Assembly (NCBI RefSeq): GCF_026236535.1
Contig: NZ_JAHTMW010000008.1
Location: 248,001-312,000 of the forward strand
From: Streptomyces sp. SKN60
Lineage (GTDB): Bacteria > Actinomycetota > Actinomycetes > Streptomycetales > Streptomycetaceae
Direction: 5' to 3'
DNA: 64,000 nt
The translations under genes and the position numbers were made by a program. The notes below the pieces were generated by a model. It worked only from the letters and a program-made list of their open reading frames with translations, ran no database searches and was not told where the DNA came from. The number at the start of each line of letters is the position of its first letter. The first letter of the stretch is position 1. Positions 8,894-16,400 of the stretch are shown piece after piece.

Positions 8894-9819
8894 GACGCCA
8901 CCTGCCCCGCCACGGGCACACCGCCGCGGACGAAACGCTCCTCGTCCTGCTTCAGTTCGGCGAGACCCTGCAGGGAGAAGACCGTGGAGAGCGGCGCGAT
9001 CCGCTCCTCGATCGCCGTGCTGCGGCCGTCCCGGAGGATCGCGTCGAAGGCCTGGGTGACCGCGCTGATCGCCGCCCGCAGGCCGTGGTTGGCGTAGATG
9101 ACCATCTTCGCGCCGGCCGCGCCCAGTTCGTCTGCGGTGATCGTGTGGTACGTGGTGGGCACCACGACCACCGGGACGTCCGGGCGCCAGTGGCGCAGGA
9201 ATTCGAGGACGGGCCCGGGCGCGTCGCCCTTGGCGTGGATGAGGACCGCGTCCGCCCCGGCCTCCGCGTACGCCTCGCCCCGCGCCAGCGCCTCGTCCAT
9301 GCCGCGACCGGCGATGAGGGCCTCGATGCGGGCGATGACCATGAGGTCGCCGTCGCGCCGGGCGCTCCGCGCCGCTTCGATCTTCCCGCAGAACTCGTCC
9401 ACCGGGGTGAGGTCCTGGCGCCCGGGGACGAAGCTGTTCACCTTGGGGAACACCTTGTCCTCGATGCTGACGGCGGCGATGCCCGCCCGCTCGTACCGCC
9501 GGATCATGTGCATGACGTTGAGCGCGTTGCCGTATCCCGTGTCGCAGTCCGCGACCAGGGGGACGTCCACGGCGGCCGCCATCGCGCCGGCCACCGCGAG
9601 CAGTTCCGACATGGTGAGCAGATCGCAGTCGGGCAGCCCCTGCGAGGCCGAGATCTCCAGTCCGCTCGACCACACGCCGTCGAACCCCGCCCGCTCCGCC
9701 AGGCGCGCCCCGAGCGGATTGTGGGCGCCGGCCAGGCGGACGACCCCGGGCCGTGCGAAGAGCTCCCGCAGCCGGGCGGCCCCGGAGTTCGTGCGGCCGG
9801 TGGTGGTGTCGGGCGTCAT
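8890..9819 (-). CDS. pepM: Phosphoenolpyruvate phosphomutase
   Basis: A 309-residue isocitrate lyase/PEP mutase superfamily enzyme. It carries the PEP mutase hallmark EDKVFPKVNSF, which separates true mutases (EDKxxPKxNS) from other superfamily members, and the metal-binding stretch PLVADCDTGYGNALNV. It makes the C-P bond of phosphonopyruvate. The ATG is preceded by AGGGGGA. A longer frame starting near 9912 runs through repeat DNA and is unlikely. It is the first of four coupled genes, and its promoter should lie between this gene and the hydroxylase, unless the whole operon is read from upstream of the acyltransferase. Confidence 0.96.
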   Translation of the reverse strand: MTPDTTTGRTNSGAARLRELFARPGVVRLAGAHNPLGARLAERAGFDGVWSSGLEISASQGLPDCDLLTMSELLAVAGAMAAAVDVPLVADCDTGYGNALNVMHMIRRYERAGIAAVSIEDKVFPKVNSFVPGRQDLTPVDEFCGKIEAARSARRDGDLMVIARIEALIAGRGMDEALARGEAYAEAGADAVLIHAKGDAPGPVLEFLRHWRPDVPVVVVPTTYHTITADELGAAGAKMVIYANHGLRAAISAVTQAFDAILRDGRSTAIEERIAPLSTVFSLQGLAELKQDEERFVRGGVPVAGQVAS

Positions 9820-9871
9820 GAAGTTCCCCCTGTCGTCGGAATTCTCGAAGGTGCCGGATCCGGTCACGGCC

Positions 9872-9937
9872 GGAGCCCCGGGTGTCTTACGCCGGAGCCC
9901 CGGGTGTCTCACGCCGGAACTCCGCGTCTCTTACGCC
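9872..9937. repeat. Three tandem 22-bp repeats
   Basis: Three head-to-tail 22-bp units occupy 9872-9893, 9894-9915 and 9916-9937. The first two differ at a single base (GGTGTCTTACGCC versus GGTGTCTCACGCC at the right end). The third is more diverged and contains the stop codon of the hydroxylase gene. They lie in the 110-bp gap between the hydroxylase and pepM. Just upstream of the pepM start there is also a 10-bp palindrome (CCGGATCCGG). They may be a regulatory site or simple duplication. Confidence 0.8.
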
Positions 9938-10830
9938 GGGATGTGGTCCGTCGCCGGTGCCGCACCGGCGTTCCCGAGGTCCCGGGCGGGCCGCCAGCCG
10001 GGCGGACCGAAGACGTAGCCGGCCCGGTCGCGCCAGCTGCGCGCCCGGCGGATGTCCTGGATCATCCGGGCGAACTCGTGCCACTGGATGCGCCAGACGC
10101 TGTGGGTCTCCAGCTGCTTCGTCAGGCCGTAGGTGGGACGGTGGAGTTCGGGCTGGAACGTGCCGAACATGCGGTCCCAGATGATGAGGATGCTGCCGTA
10201 GTTCTTGTCGAGGTACTCCGGGTCGCTGCCGTGGTGCACCCGGTGGTGGGAGGGCGTGACGAGGACGGCCTCGAAGGGCCGGGGCAGCTTGCCGATCTTC
10301 TCGGTGTGGGCGAAGAGCCCGTAGATGAGATGGACCGAGTGCATCGTGAAGACGAGCACGGGCGGCACGCCCATCAGGGGGAGGGGCAGCCACATCAGCT
10401 TCTCGAACCACTGGGCCCATTTGCGGCGCAGCGCGACCGACACATTGAGGTACTGGCTGGAGTGATGGACCTGGTGGCCGGCCCAGAGGAGCCGGATCCG
10501 GTGCGTCATCCGGTGGTAGACGTAGATCGTGAGGTCGACCGCGAAGAACAGGACGACCCACGTGTACCAGGCGTCCGCGGACAGCCGGAACGGCGCCACG
10601 GAGGTGTAGAGCCAGGCGTAGAACACCAGGGCGGCGGTGCGCAGCACGCTGGAGATGACCAGGGCGCCGAGTCCGGTGACGATGTTCGCCCGGGTGTCCC
10701 GGAGGTCGTAGCGGCGGTGTTCGTCGCGGTCGAGGCGGAGGGCCACGAACTCGACGAGGATGATCAGGGCGACCACGGGCAGCGCGTAGACCACCGGGTC
10801 GTGCAGTCGTTCCGAGAGCTGAGAGAACAA
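9931..10830 (-). CDS. Membrane fatty-acid hydroxylase / sterol desaturase family protein
   Basis: A 299-residue integral membrane di-iron enzyme. The histidine clusters of the fatty acid hydroxylase superfamily are visible: HRMTH (near residue 107), HQVHHSS (near 120), and HHRVHHG (near 200), with hydrophobic segments before and between them. Members hydroxylate or desaturate lipid chains or cleave ether lipids. The start appears to be TTG (complement of 10828-10830), with GGGGAA a few bases upstream. It lies 28 bp after the acyltransferase and before pepM on the same strand. In this setting a lipid substrate that ends up in a phosphonolipid is a reasonable inference. Confidence 0.9.
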   Translation of the reverse strand: MFSQLSERLHDPVVYALPVVALIILVEFVALRLDRDEHRRYDLRDTRANIVTGLGALVISSVLRTAALVFYAWLYTSVAPFRLSADAWYTWVVLFFAVDLTIYVYHRMTHRIRLLWAGHQVHHSSQYLNVSVALRRKWAQWFEKLMWLPLPLMGVPPVLVFTMHSVHLIYGLFAHTEKIGKLPRPFEAVLVTPSHHRVHHGSDPEYLDKNYGSILIIWDRMFGTFQPELHRPTYGLTKQLETHSVWRIQWHEFARMIQDIRRARSWRDRAGYVFGPPGWRPARDLGNAGAAPATDHIPA

Positions 10831-10858
10831 GGGATTCCCCGTGGAGGCGTCGGGCCGC

Positions 10859-11545
10859 TCAGCGGCTGGTGTTCCCGGCCGGCGCCTTGTCCTTCGAGGC
10901 GAACCGGCCGACGTATTCGAGTCCCGACAGTTCCTGGATCTGCCGCATGATCTCGTCGGTGACAGAGCGGCGCAGCTTCGGGTCGCGCTCGGATCCGACG
11001 TGCTCGGGGAAGAGCATGGGCTTCCCGAAGTGCATGTCGAACCGGACCGGCCGGGGTACGAGGCTGCCGAGCGGCTGTACGTCCGCGGTGCCGGCCAGGC
11101 CGCACGGCACCACCGGCGCGCCGGTCGCCATGGCCAGCCAGCCCACCCCCGTCTTGCCCCGGTGGACGCGCCCGTCCGGGGAGCGGGTGCCTTCGGGGTG
11201 AATGCCGAAGACGCGTCCCTCCTCGATGACTTCGCGCGCCTGCTCCAGCGCGGCGACGCCGCCCGGGCCGCCGTCCCGGTCCACCGGGACGATGCCCACG
11301 GCGCTGAAGAAGACCTTGCTGACGAGCCCCTTCAGTCCGGTGCCGGTGAGCCGCTCGGCCTTTCCGATGAAGCAGACCGGCCGTTTGGTGGCCAGCGAGA
11401 TGAAGACGTGGTCCGAGAACGACAGATGATTGGCCGCGATGATGCACGGCCCGGATTCCGGAATGTTCTCGATTCCGGTGATGCGGGGCCGGAAGAATAT
11501 GCGCATCATAACGGCCAGAATTGCCCTGAGTGATGACCGGAGCAT
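10859..11545 (-). CDS. 1-Acylglycerol-3-phosphate acyltransferase-like (PlsC family)
   Basis: A 228-residue PlsC-type acyltransferase. It has the catalytic NHLSFSDH motif (H-x4-D), the FxxRD/N-equivalent VDRDGG region, and the HPEGTRSPDG phosphate-binding motif, followed by a VPCGLAGT motif. An N-terminal hydrophobic stretch should anchor it to the membrane. The chosen ATG has AGGCGGACC upstream. A TTG start 17 codons earlier is possible. Housekeeping PlsC genes rarely sit beside phosphonate genes, so this copy may acylate a glycerol- or amino-phosphonate backbone. It is the first gene of the minus-strand group running down to the flavoprotein. Confidence 0.9.
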   Translation of the reverse strand: MLRSSLRAILAVMMRIFFRPRITGIENIPESGPCIIAANHLSFSDHVFISLATKRPVCFIGKAERLTGTGLKGLVSKVFFSAVGIVPVDRDGGPGGVAALEQAREVIEEGRVFGIHPEGTRSPDGRVHRGKTGVGWLAMATGAPVVPCGLAGTADVQPLGSLVPRPVRFDMHFGKPMLFPEHVGSERDPKLRRSVTDEIMRQIQELSGLEYVGRFASKDKAPAGNTSR

Positions 11546-11716
11546 GGTCCGCCTAGCTGTGTCGGCAGGTACGTGGGAATGCGGCGACTGTAGCAACGGG
11601 GGGCGGGAATTCCGCTAAAGGATGACTAACCGGTGGGGTAAGCGGGGCCGGGCATGGCGCCCGCTGCGGTGAATAATTCGGCCCGGGTCCCGTTTGCCGG
11701 CCGGGGGATTACCGGC

Positions 11717-12994
11717 ATGGTGGATCGCATGACGAACCACGCCTTACGCCCGGTCGACGCATTGTTCACGTCCGGGGTCCGGGAGGACCCCGTCCCGGTC
11801 TACCGTGCCTTGCACGCGGGCGGGCCGGTGCACCGGCTGAACGACGAGTGGGTGGTCGTCTGCGGGTACGCGGAGGCGGACGAGGTGCTGCGCAGTCCCG
11901 TCTTCCAGGTCAAGGACAGCGCGTTCCGCGAGCGGACCCGGCCGGGGTGGATCGCCGCACACCCCTCGGCGGCCATGATCGGCGACTCGGTCATACGGGC
12001 CCGGGCACCGCACCACGAACGCGTCCGGCGGCTGCTGAGCCGGCCGCTGACCTCCCGGCGGGTGGCCGGCCTGCGGGAGGCCGCGCTCGGTCACACCCGC
12101 CGCCTCCTGGACGGCCTGGCCGAACAGGCGGCAGGCGGCGGGCCCGTGGACTTCGTGGACGGCTTCGCCTATCCGCTGCCCATCGCGCTGATCTGCGAGC
12201 TGCTCGGCGTGCCCGCCGGGGACCGCGGCTGGTTCCGCGACCGGGCCACGGACCTCTCGTACGTGCTCGAACCCGCGGGCCGGGAACGGGACCTGAGCAG
12301 GGCCGACGCCGCGGCGAGCGAACTGATGGAGTACTTCGCGGGCCTCGTCGGCGAGCGGCGCGAGCGGCCGGAGCAGGACCTGATCAGTTCCCTGGTCCAG
12401 GTGAGCGACGCCGACGCCGACGCCGACGCCGGCACCGGCACCGACACCGGCGCCGACGGCGCACTGCTCGGCGAGCGTGAACTGGTGGTGAACCTGGTGC
12501 TGATGCTCGCCGCGGGCTTCGAGACCACCGCGAGCCTGCTGGCCAACGGGCTCGGTGTGCTGCTCGACCGGCCGGCCGACCGGGACCGGATCGCCCGGGA
12601 TCCCGCCGCGGCGGCCGCCTGCGTGCAGGAGGTCCTGCGCCACGACCCGCCCGCGCAGGTCACCGACCGGTGGGCGACCGAGGACACGGTGCTCGGCGGC
12701 CTGCGGATCGCCGAGGGCACCCAGGTGCTTGTCCTCCTCGGCGCGGCGAACCGGGATCCCCGCCGCTTCCCCGACCCCGACGTCTTCGACCCCGGCCGCC
12801 CCGCCGGCCCGTCGCTCTCCTTCGGGGCCGGACCCCATTTCTGCCTGGGCTCCGCGCTCGCCCGCATGGAGGCGGAAGTCGCTTTCCACGAGCTGTTCGC
12901 GCGATTTCCCGCGATGGCGCTCGCGGGGACACCCGTGCGCACCGACCGGCTGGCTCTGCGCGGATATGCGTCCCTGCCGGTGACCCTCGGCTGA
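11717..12994 (+). CDS. Cytochrome P450 with a TTA leucine codon
   Basis: A bacterial class-I P450 of 425 residues. The I-helix shows AGFETTAS, the K-helix ExxR is EVLR, and the heme loop is FGAGPHFCLGSALARME with the axial Cys. I chose ATG 11717 because GGGGG lies nine bases upstream. ATG 11729 is also possible. The frame extends to 11654, but those codons include AAT, AAT, TTT and ATT, unlike the GC-rich third positions of the gene, so they are probably untranslated. Codon 10 (TTA at 11744-11746) would need the bldA tRNA. It sits between the phosphonate operon and the SARP gene, so its pathway is unclear. Confidence 0.92.
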   Translation: MVDRMTNHALRPVDALFTSGVREDPVPVYRALHAGGPVHRLNDEWVVVCGYAEADEVLRSPVFQVKDSAFRERTRPGWIAAHPSAAMIGDSVIRARAPHHERVRRLLSRPLTSRRVAGLREAALGHTRRLLDGLAEQAAGGGPVDFVDGFAYPLPIALICELLGVPAGDRGWFRDRATDLSYVLEPAGRERDLSRADAAASELMEYFAGLVGERRERPEQDLISSLVQVSDADADADAGTGTDTGADGALLGERELVVNLVLMLAAGFETTASLLANGLGVLLDRPADRDRIARDPAAAAACVQEVLRHDPPAQVTDRWATEDTVLGGLRIAEGTQVLVLLGAANRDPRRFPDPDVFDPGRPAGPSLSFGAGPHFCLGSALARMEAEVAFHELFARFPAMALAGTPVRTDRLALRGYASLPVTLG

Positions 12995-13497
12995 CGCGCG
13001 ACCGGCGCGAAGCGAACCCGCCGGGCGGTGTGTGCAAGATCACTTCCGCTTCGGCTCCGCTTCGTCTTTGCTCCGGCAGACGCCGCGCAGGTCCAGACCG
13101 TACCCAAGGGATATGGCCCGGCTCCGGTTGTGCTCCGCTAAAGCGGCAGAAAAACCAGACCGCGCGGTACGGTTGAACTTGGCGAAGAGTTTACCCGGCT
13201 GGATCAGTGTGTCACTTTCCGCTGCTCCCGAGCGGTGTCGCATGCGGGTGGAGAAGCGGCCCCTGTGAGGCTCGGAGGGCTGAGATCGGTAGCAAATGTC
13301 CTGATTGGTGCCTCGCGGCGCGGTCATTGTACGAGAATGGTCCCGCGTAAGGGCAATTCGCGTCCGAGGCCGAAACTTGACGGCCCAGGTTCCTTCTGCT
13401 GAAGATCAAACCGGCCGCGCGGTTCGTGCGGCCGGCGTCACGTGTGTGCACCGTTCAGTTGCGCAACTGTGCACACATGGCAAGTAGGGGGATGTTC
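12995..13497. promoter_or_regulatory. Upstream region of the SARP gene
   Basis: About 500 bp without a supported gene separate the P450 and the SARP activator. The base composition is lower in GC than the flanking genes, as expected of promoter DNA. It contains short reading frames with no recognisable domain. The strongest structure is the palindrome group at its right end, described separately. It probably integrates the signals that switch on the large cluster. Confidence 0.5.
13443..13477. promoter_or_regulatory. Overlapping palindromes just upstream of the SARP start
   Basis: Two nested inverted repeats are seen. A perfect 9-bp pair, TGTGTGCAC (13443-13451) and GTGCACACA (13469-13477), flanks a second perfect 14-bp palindrome, CAGTTGCGCAACTG (13456-13469). 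They end 20 bp before the GTG start of the SARP gene and so lie in its leader or core promoter. This is a natural place for a repressor operator, for instance for the GntR protein encoded next to the SARP. A role in mRNA folding cannot be excluded. Confidence 0.6.
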
Positions 13498-14298
13498 GTG
13501 AAGATACAAATTCTTGGACCACTCGAAGTGAAGAACGATGAGGGAGAGCGGGTTACTCCTCGCCCTCTGAAGCTCCGTTCTCTTCTCGCGGCTCTGTGTG
13601 TCAGTTCCGACCGTCCTGTCACCGCGCCGCACCTGATCGACGTGCTGTGGTCGGACGAGCCGCCGCGCACGGCGTCCACCGCCCTGCAGGTCTATGTCTC
13701 CAAATTGCGCAAGCATTTCCAGGGCGTCGGAATCGACCCGGGCGTGCTCGCGACCACGCCGTCCGGCTATGTGTTCCGCCCTGGCGCCCAGGTGATGGAC
13801 TGCGACGGCTTCGACTCACTGGTGGCGAAGGCCCGTTCCGCGGCCGCGGCCGGCCGTGCGGAGGAAGCGGCGAGCGTGTTCTCGGAGGCCTTGGCCCTCT
13901 GGAACGGACCGGCGCTCGCCGACCTCCGGGACGTGCCGGCCCTGCGGGACTACGCCCAGCAGATGGACGAGCGGCGCAACGCGGTGTACGAGCAGTGGCT
14001 CGAGCTCGAGATCGGCCTTGGCCGCCACTCGATGCTGACCAGCGAGCTGTACGGGCTCATCGCCGAGAAGCCGATCTGGGAGAACCTCTACTTCTTCCTG
14101 ATGATCGCCCTCTACCGCAGCGGCCGCATCTCCGAATGCCTGGACGTCTACAACCGCATCCGGCGCATCCTCATCGAGGAACTGGGCATGGAGCCCGGCC
14201 CGCGGCTGCAGAATCTGCATCACGCCGTGCTGTCCAGGGAGCCGTGGCTGGAGCCGTCCGCCGCGCCGCTCGCGGCCGTGGGCGCGCGGGCATCGTGA
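13498..14298 (+). CDS. SARP-family transcriptional activator
   Basis: A 266-residue protein of the short Streptomyces antibiotic regulatory protein class. It has an OmpR-like winged-helix DNA-binding domain (residues 1-95, starting with KIQILGPLEVKNDEGE and including APHLIDVLWSDEPPRTASTALQVYVSKLRK), followed by a bacterial transcriptional activation domain (to about 255, with ARDY-like LRDYAQQMDERRNAVYEQWLELEI and NLYFFLMIALYRSGR). The GTG start fits the conserved N-terminus and has AGGGGG six bases upstream; an in-frame ATG at 13492 has no room for a ribosome site. It lies at the left edge of the NRPS/PKS cluster and is its most likely activator. Confidence 0.95.
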   Translation: MKIQILGPLEVKNDEGERVTPRPLKLRSLLAALCVSSDRPVTAPHLIDVLWSDEPPRTASTALQVYVSKLRKHFQGVGIDPGVLATTPSGYVFRPGAQVMDCDGFDSLVAKARSAAAAGRAEEAASVFSEALALWNGPALADLRDVPALRDYAQQMDERRNAVYEQWLELEIGLGRHSMLTSELYGLIAEKPIWENLYFFLMIALYRSGRISECLDVYNRIRRILIEELGMEPGPRLQNLHHAVLSREPWLEPSAAPLAAVGARAS

Positions 14299-14305
14299 CG
14301 GTCCG

Positions 14306-14992
14306 TCAGCCCGCCGCCGCGGGAACCGCGTTCCGCTGTCGCAGCAGCGCGGACAGATGGGCACCCGCCTCGGCCGCCGCCCGCTCGGCGTCGCCGGCCC
14401 GCACCGCTTCCAGAAGCCTGCGGTGGAAGGCGAGTCCGGGCTCGGCGCCGCACGGATCCACGCAGGTGAGCACGCTGGCCAGCACCGCCTCGTAGAAACC
14501 GCGGTACAGGCCGGCCAGGACGCTGTTCCCCGTGAACTCCACGAGCGCCATGTGGAACGCGGTGTCCAGCTGCGCCAGCCTCTCCCACCGGCCCGCCCGC
14601 GCCACCGCCTCGCACTCCGCGAGCCGGGCCTCAAGGGCCCGCAGACCGTCCTCGTCCCGCACGTCGGCCGCGAGCCGCGCCGCCTCGACCTCCAGGCCGC
14701 GCCGCACCTGGAGCACGTCGCGCAGCTCGGCCGTGCGCAGGCGGCGCAGGGCGCCGGACAGTTCGCTGGTGGCCCGTACGTACGTGCCGCTGCCCTGCCG
14801 CACCTGGAGGAGGCCGGAGTGCGAGAGCGCCCGGACCGCTTCGCGGACGGTGTTGCGGGCCACCTGGAGTTCGTCGGCGAGCACCGGTTCGGTGGGGATG
14901 CGGTGGCCCACCGGCCAGGCGCCTGCGGTGATCCGCTGCCGCATGTGCTCGATCACCTGGTCGACCAGGAGGGCGCGGCGGACCGCCGTCAC
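14306..14992 (-). CDS. GntR-family (FadR/FCD) transcriptional regulator
   Basis: A 228-residue regulator. The N-terminal winged helix (residues 5-75) has GHRIPTEPVLADELQVARN then TVREAVRALSHSGLLQVRQG, the classical GntR pattern. The C-terminal all-helical FCD domain (85-220) contains the Asp/His metal-ligand positions (DTAFHMALVE, FHRRLLEAV) that bind small carboxylates. The GTG start overlaps the thioesterase stop, so it is made from the same transcript as the thioesterase and LOG protein. It converges with the SARP gene 8 bp away. A plausible ligand is a pathway carboxylic acid such as a pyridine carboxylate or keto acid, but this is inference. Confidence 0.94.
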   Translation of the reverse strand: MTAVRRALLVDQVIEHMRQRITAGAWPVGHRIPTEPVLADELQVARNTVREAVRALSHSGLLQVRQGSGTYVRATSELSGALRRLRTAELRDVLQVRRGLEVEAARLAADVRDEDGLRALEARLAECEAVARAGRWERLAQLDTAFHMALVEFTGNSVLAGLYRGFYEAVLASVLTCVDPCGAEPGLAFHRRLLEAVRAGDAERAAAEAGAHLSALLRQRNAVPAAAG

Positions 14993-15753
14993 GACGAGAG
15001 CCTCGCCTCGAGTTCGGAATTCAGCACGGAGAGGAACGTCTCCGCATTGTCCCGGAGGAAGAAATGCCCGCCCTCGATCTCATGACAGCGGAAGCCCGCC
15101 GTGGTCTGCTCGGCCCAGGCATGCACGTGCTCGATCGGCGCGAGCCGGTCGCCGGGGCTGGTGAAGGCCGTGATCGGGTACGGCAGCGGAGCCTCGTTGC
15201 GGTACCGGTAGGTGTCCACCACCGCCAGGTCGGCCCGCAGGGTCCGTACCACCATCGCGCGCAGCTGCTGGTCCTCGAAGACCCAGGCCGGCGTGCCGTG
15301 CATCTCCATCACCCGCTGGACGAACTCCTCCTCCGGAAGGTGGTGGATGGCGGGCCACGGCGGCGTGATCTGCGCCGCTCCGCGGCCCGACACGATGACG
15401 AACTCGGGCGCCGGGCAGCCCTCGGCGCGCAGCCACCGCGCGGTCTCGAAGGCCAGCAGGCTGCCCATGCTGTGCCCGAAGAGGGCGTAGGGCCGGTCGG
15501 TGCGCCCGGCCAGTACGGAGCCGAGCCGGGCCACCACGTCGTCGAGCCGCCGCGCCGGCTCCTCGCGGAAGCGCTCCTCGCGGCCGGGCAGTTGTACGGC
15601 GTTGACCTCCACCCCGGCCGGCAGCCGGTGCGCCCAGCCGCGGTACATGGACGCGCCGCCGCCCGCGTACGGCACGCAGAAGAGCCGCAGCCGGGCGTCG
15701 GCGTCGGGCCGGGGGGTGATCAGCCACGGGCTCGTGCGGTTCGTGGTTTCCAT
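14989..15753 (-). CDS. Type II (GrsT-like) thioesterase
   Basis: A 254-residue alpha/beta hydrolase of the free-standing thioesterase family. Family marks are FCVPYAGGGASMYRGW, QLPGREERF, the nucleophile elbow FGHSMGSLLAFE, the Asp in TAFTSPGDRLAP and the catalytic His in EGGHFFLRDN. Such enzymes remove wrong or stalled acyl groups from carrier proteins. Here it lies in an operon with the LOG protein, next to the nicotinate-loading genes. An additional or alternative job, releasing the pyridylpyruvyl product from the stand-alone PKS, is possible, because that PKS has no thioesterase domain of its own. Confidence 0.94.
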   Translation of the reverse strand: METTNRTSPWLITPRPDADARLRLFCVPYAGGGASMYRGWAHRLPAGVEVNAVQLPGREERFREEPARRLDDVVARLGSVLAGRTDRPYALFGHSMGSLLAFETARWLRAEGCPAPEFVIVSGRGAAQITPPWPAIHHLPEEEFVQRVMEMHGTPAWVFEDQQLRAMVVRTLRADLAVVDTYRYRNEAPLPYPITAFTSPGDRLAPIEHVHAWAEQTTAGFRCHEIEGGHFFLRDNAETFLSVLNSELEARLSS

Positions 15754-15788
15754 GGGGTTCTCCGGGACCTTTCCGTGGGTGGGCGAGC

Positions 15789-16346
15789 TCAGCGCGTCGT
15801 GGCGGCGGGCAGCCGGCCGGCGCAGGTGTCCAGGGCGTCGGCGACGGTGCGCACGTGCCGTACCGCCGCCAGCGAGCGCTCCGTCACGAACCCGCGCGCC
15901 CGGGCGTCGGCGACCCAGTCGAGCAGGCCGCCGAAGTGGTTGTCGGGGTCGAGCAGGACGAGGGGTTTGGCGTGCGCCCCGACCATGCGTTCCGTCCAGG
16001 CCGTGAAGATCTCGTCGCAGGTGCCGAGGCCGCCCGGCAGCGCGAGCAGGGCGTCGGCCTCGTCGCACATCCGCTGCTTGCGGGCGCTCATGCCCCGGGC
16101 GACGACCAGCCGGTCGCTGTCCCGGTCGGCGCGGTGCAGGAGCGAGTCCGAGACGATCCCGACCGTCTGCCCGCCGGCCGCCCGCGCGGCGGCGGCCACC
16201 GCGCCCATCATCGAGACGTGCTCGCCGCCGGAGACCAGCGTCCAGCCGCGGGCGGCGACCGCCGTGCCCACCTCTTCGGCCAGCCGGACGTACCGGGCGT
16301 CGACCGCGTCCGAGGAGCTGCAGAAGACACACACCGAAAGAGCCAT
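15789..16346 (-). CDS. LOG-family nucleoside-monophosphate phosphoribohydrolase
   Basis: A 185-residue TIGR00730/LOG protein, long misnamed lysine decarboxylase. It shows VCVFCSSSDAV at the N-terminus and the active-site motif LPGGLGTCDEIFTAW (PGGxGTxxE). Known members cleave cytokinin riboside 5'-monophosphate or other nucleotides to the free base and ribose 5-phosphate. In this cluster NadC makes nicotinate mononucleotide, while the aryl-AMP ligase needs a free acid. This enzyme is therefore a good candidate for hydrolysing nicotinate mononucleotide to nicotinate. It diverges from the phosphopantetheinyl transferase with only 54 bp between start codons. The family call is firm; the substrate is inferred. 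Confidence 0.9.
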   Translation of the reverse strand: MALSVCVFCSSSDAVDARYVRLAEEVGTAVAARGWTLVSGGEHVSMMGAVAAAARAAGGQTVGIVSDSLLHRADRDSDRLVVARGMSARKQRMCDEADALLALPGGLGTCDEIFTAWTERMVGAHAKPLVLLDPDNHFGGLLDWVADARARGFVTERSLAAVRHVRTVADALDTCAGRLPAATTR

Positions 16347-16400
16347 GGAAACCGTCCCGTCCGATCCGTTGTGCACAGGAGTCAAAGGAGTGGTGCTCGC

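Noticed and set aside
11654..11716. N-terminal extension of the P450 from ATG 11654
   Set aside because: The added codons include several A/T-ending ones unlike the rest of the gene, and a better ribosome site precedes 11717.
15789..16346. Lysine decarboxylase annotation for the LOG-family gene
   Set aside because: The PGGxGTxxE motif marks phosphoribohydrolases; the decarboxylase name is a historical mislabel and no PLP site exists.
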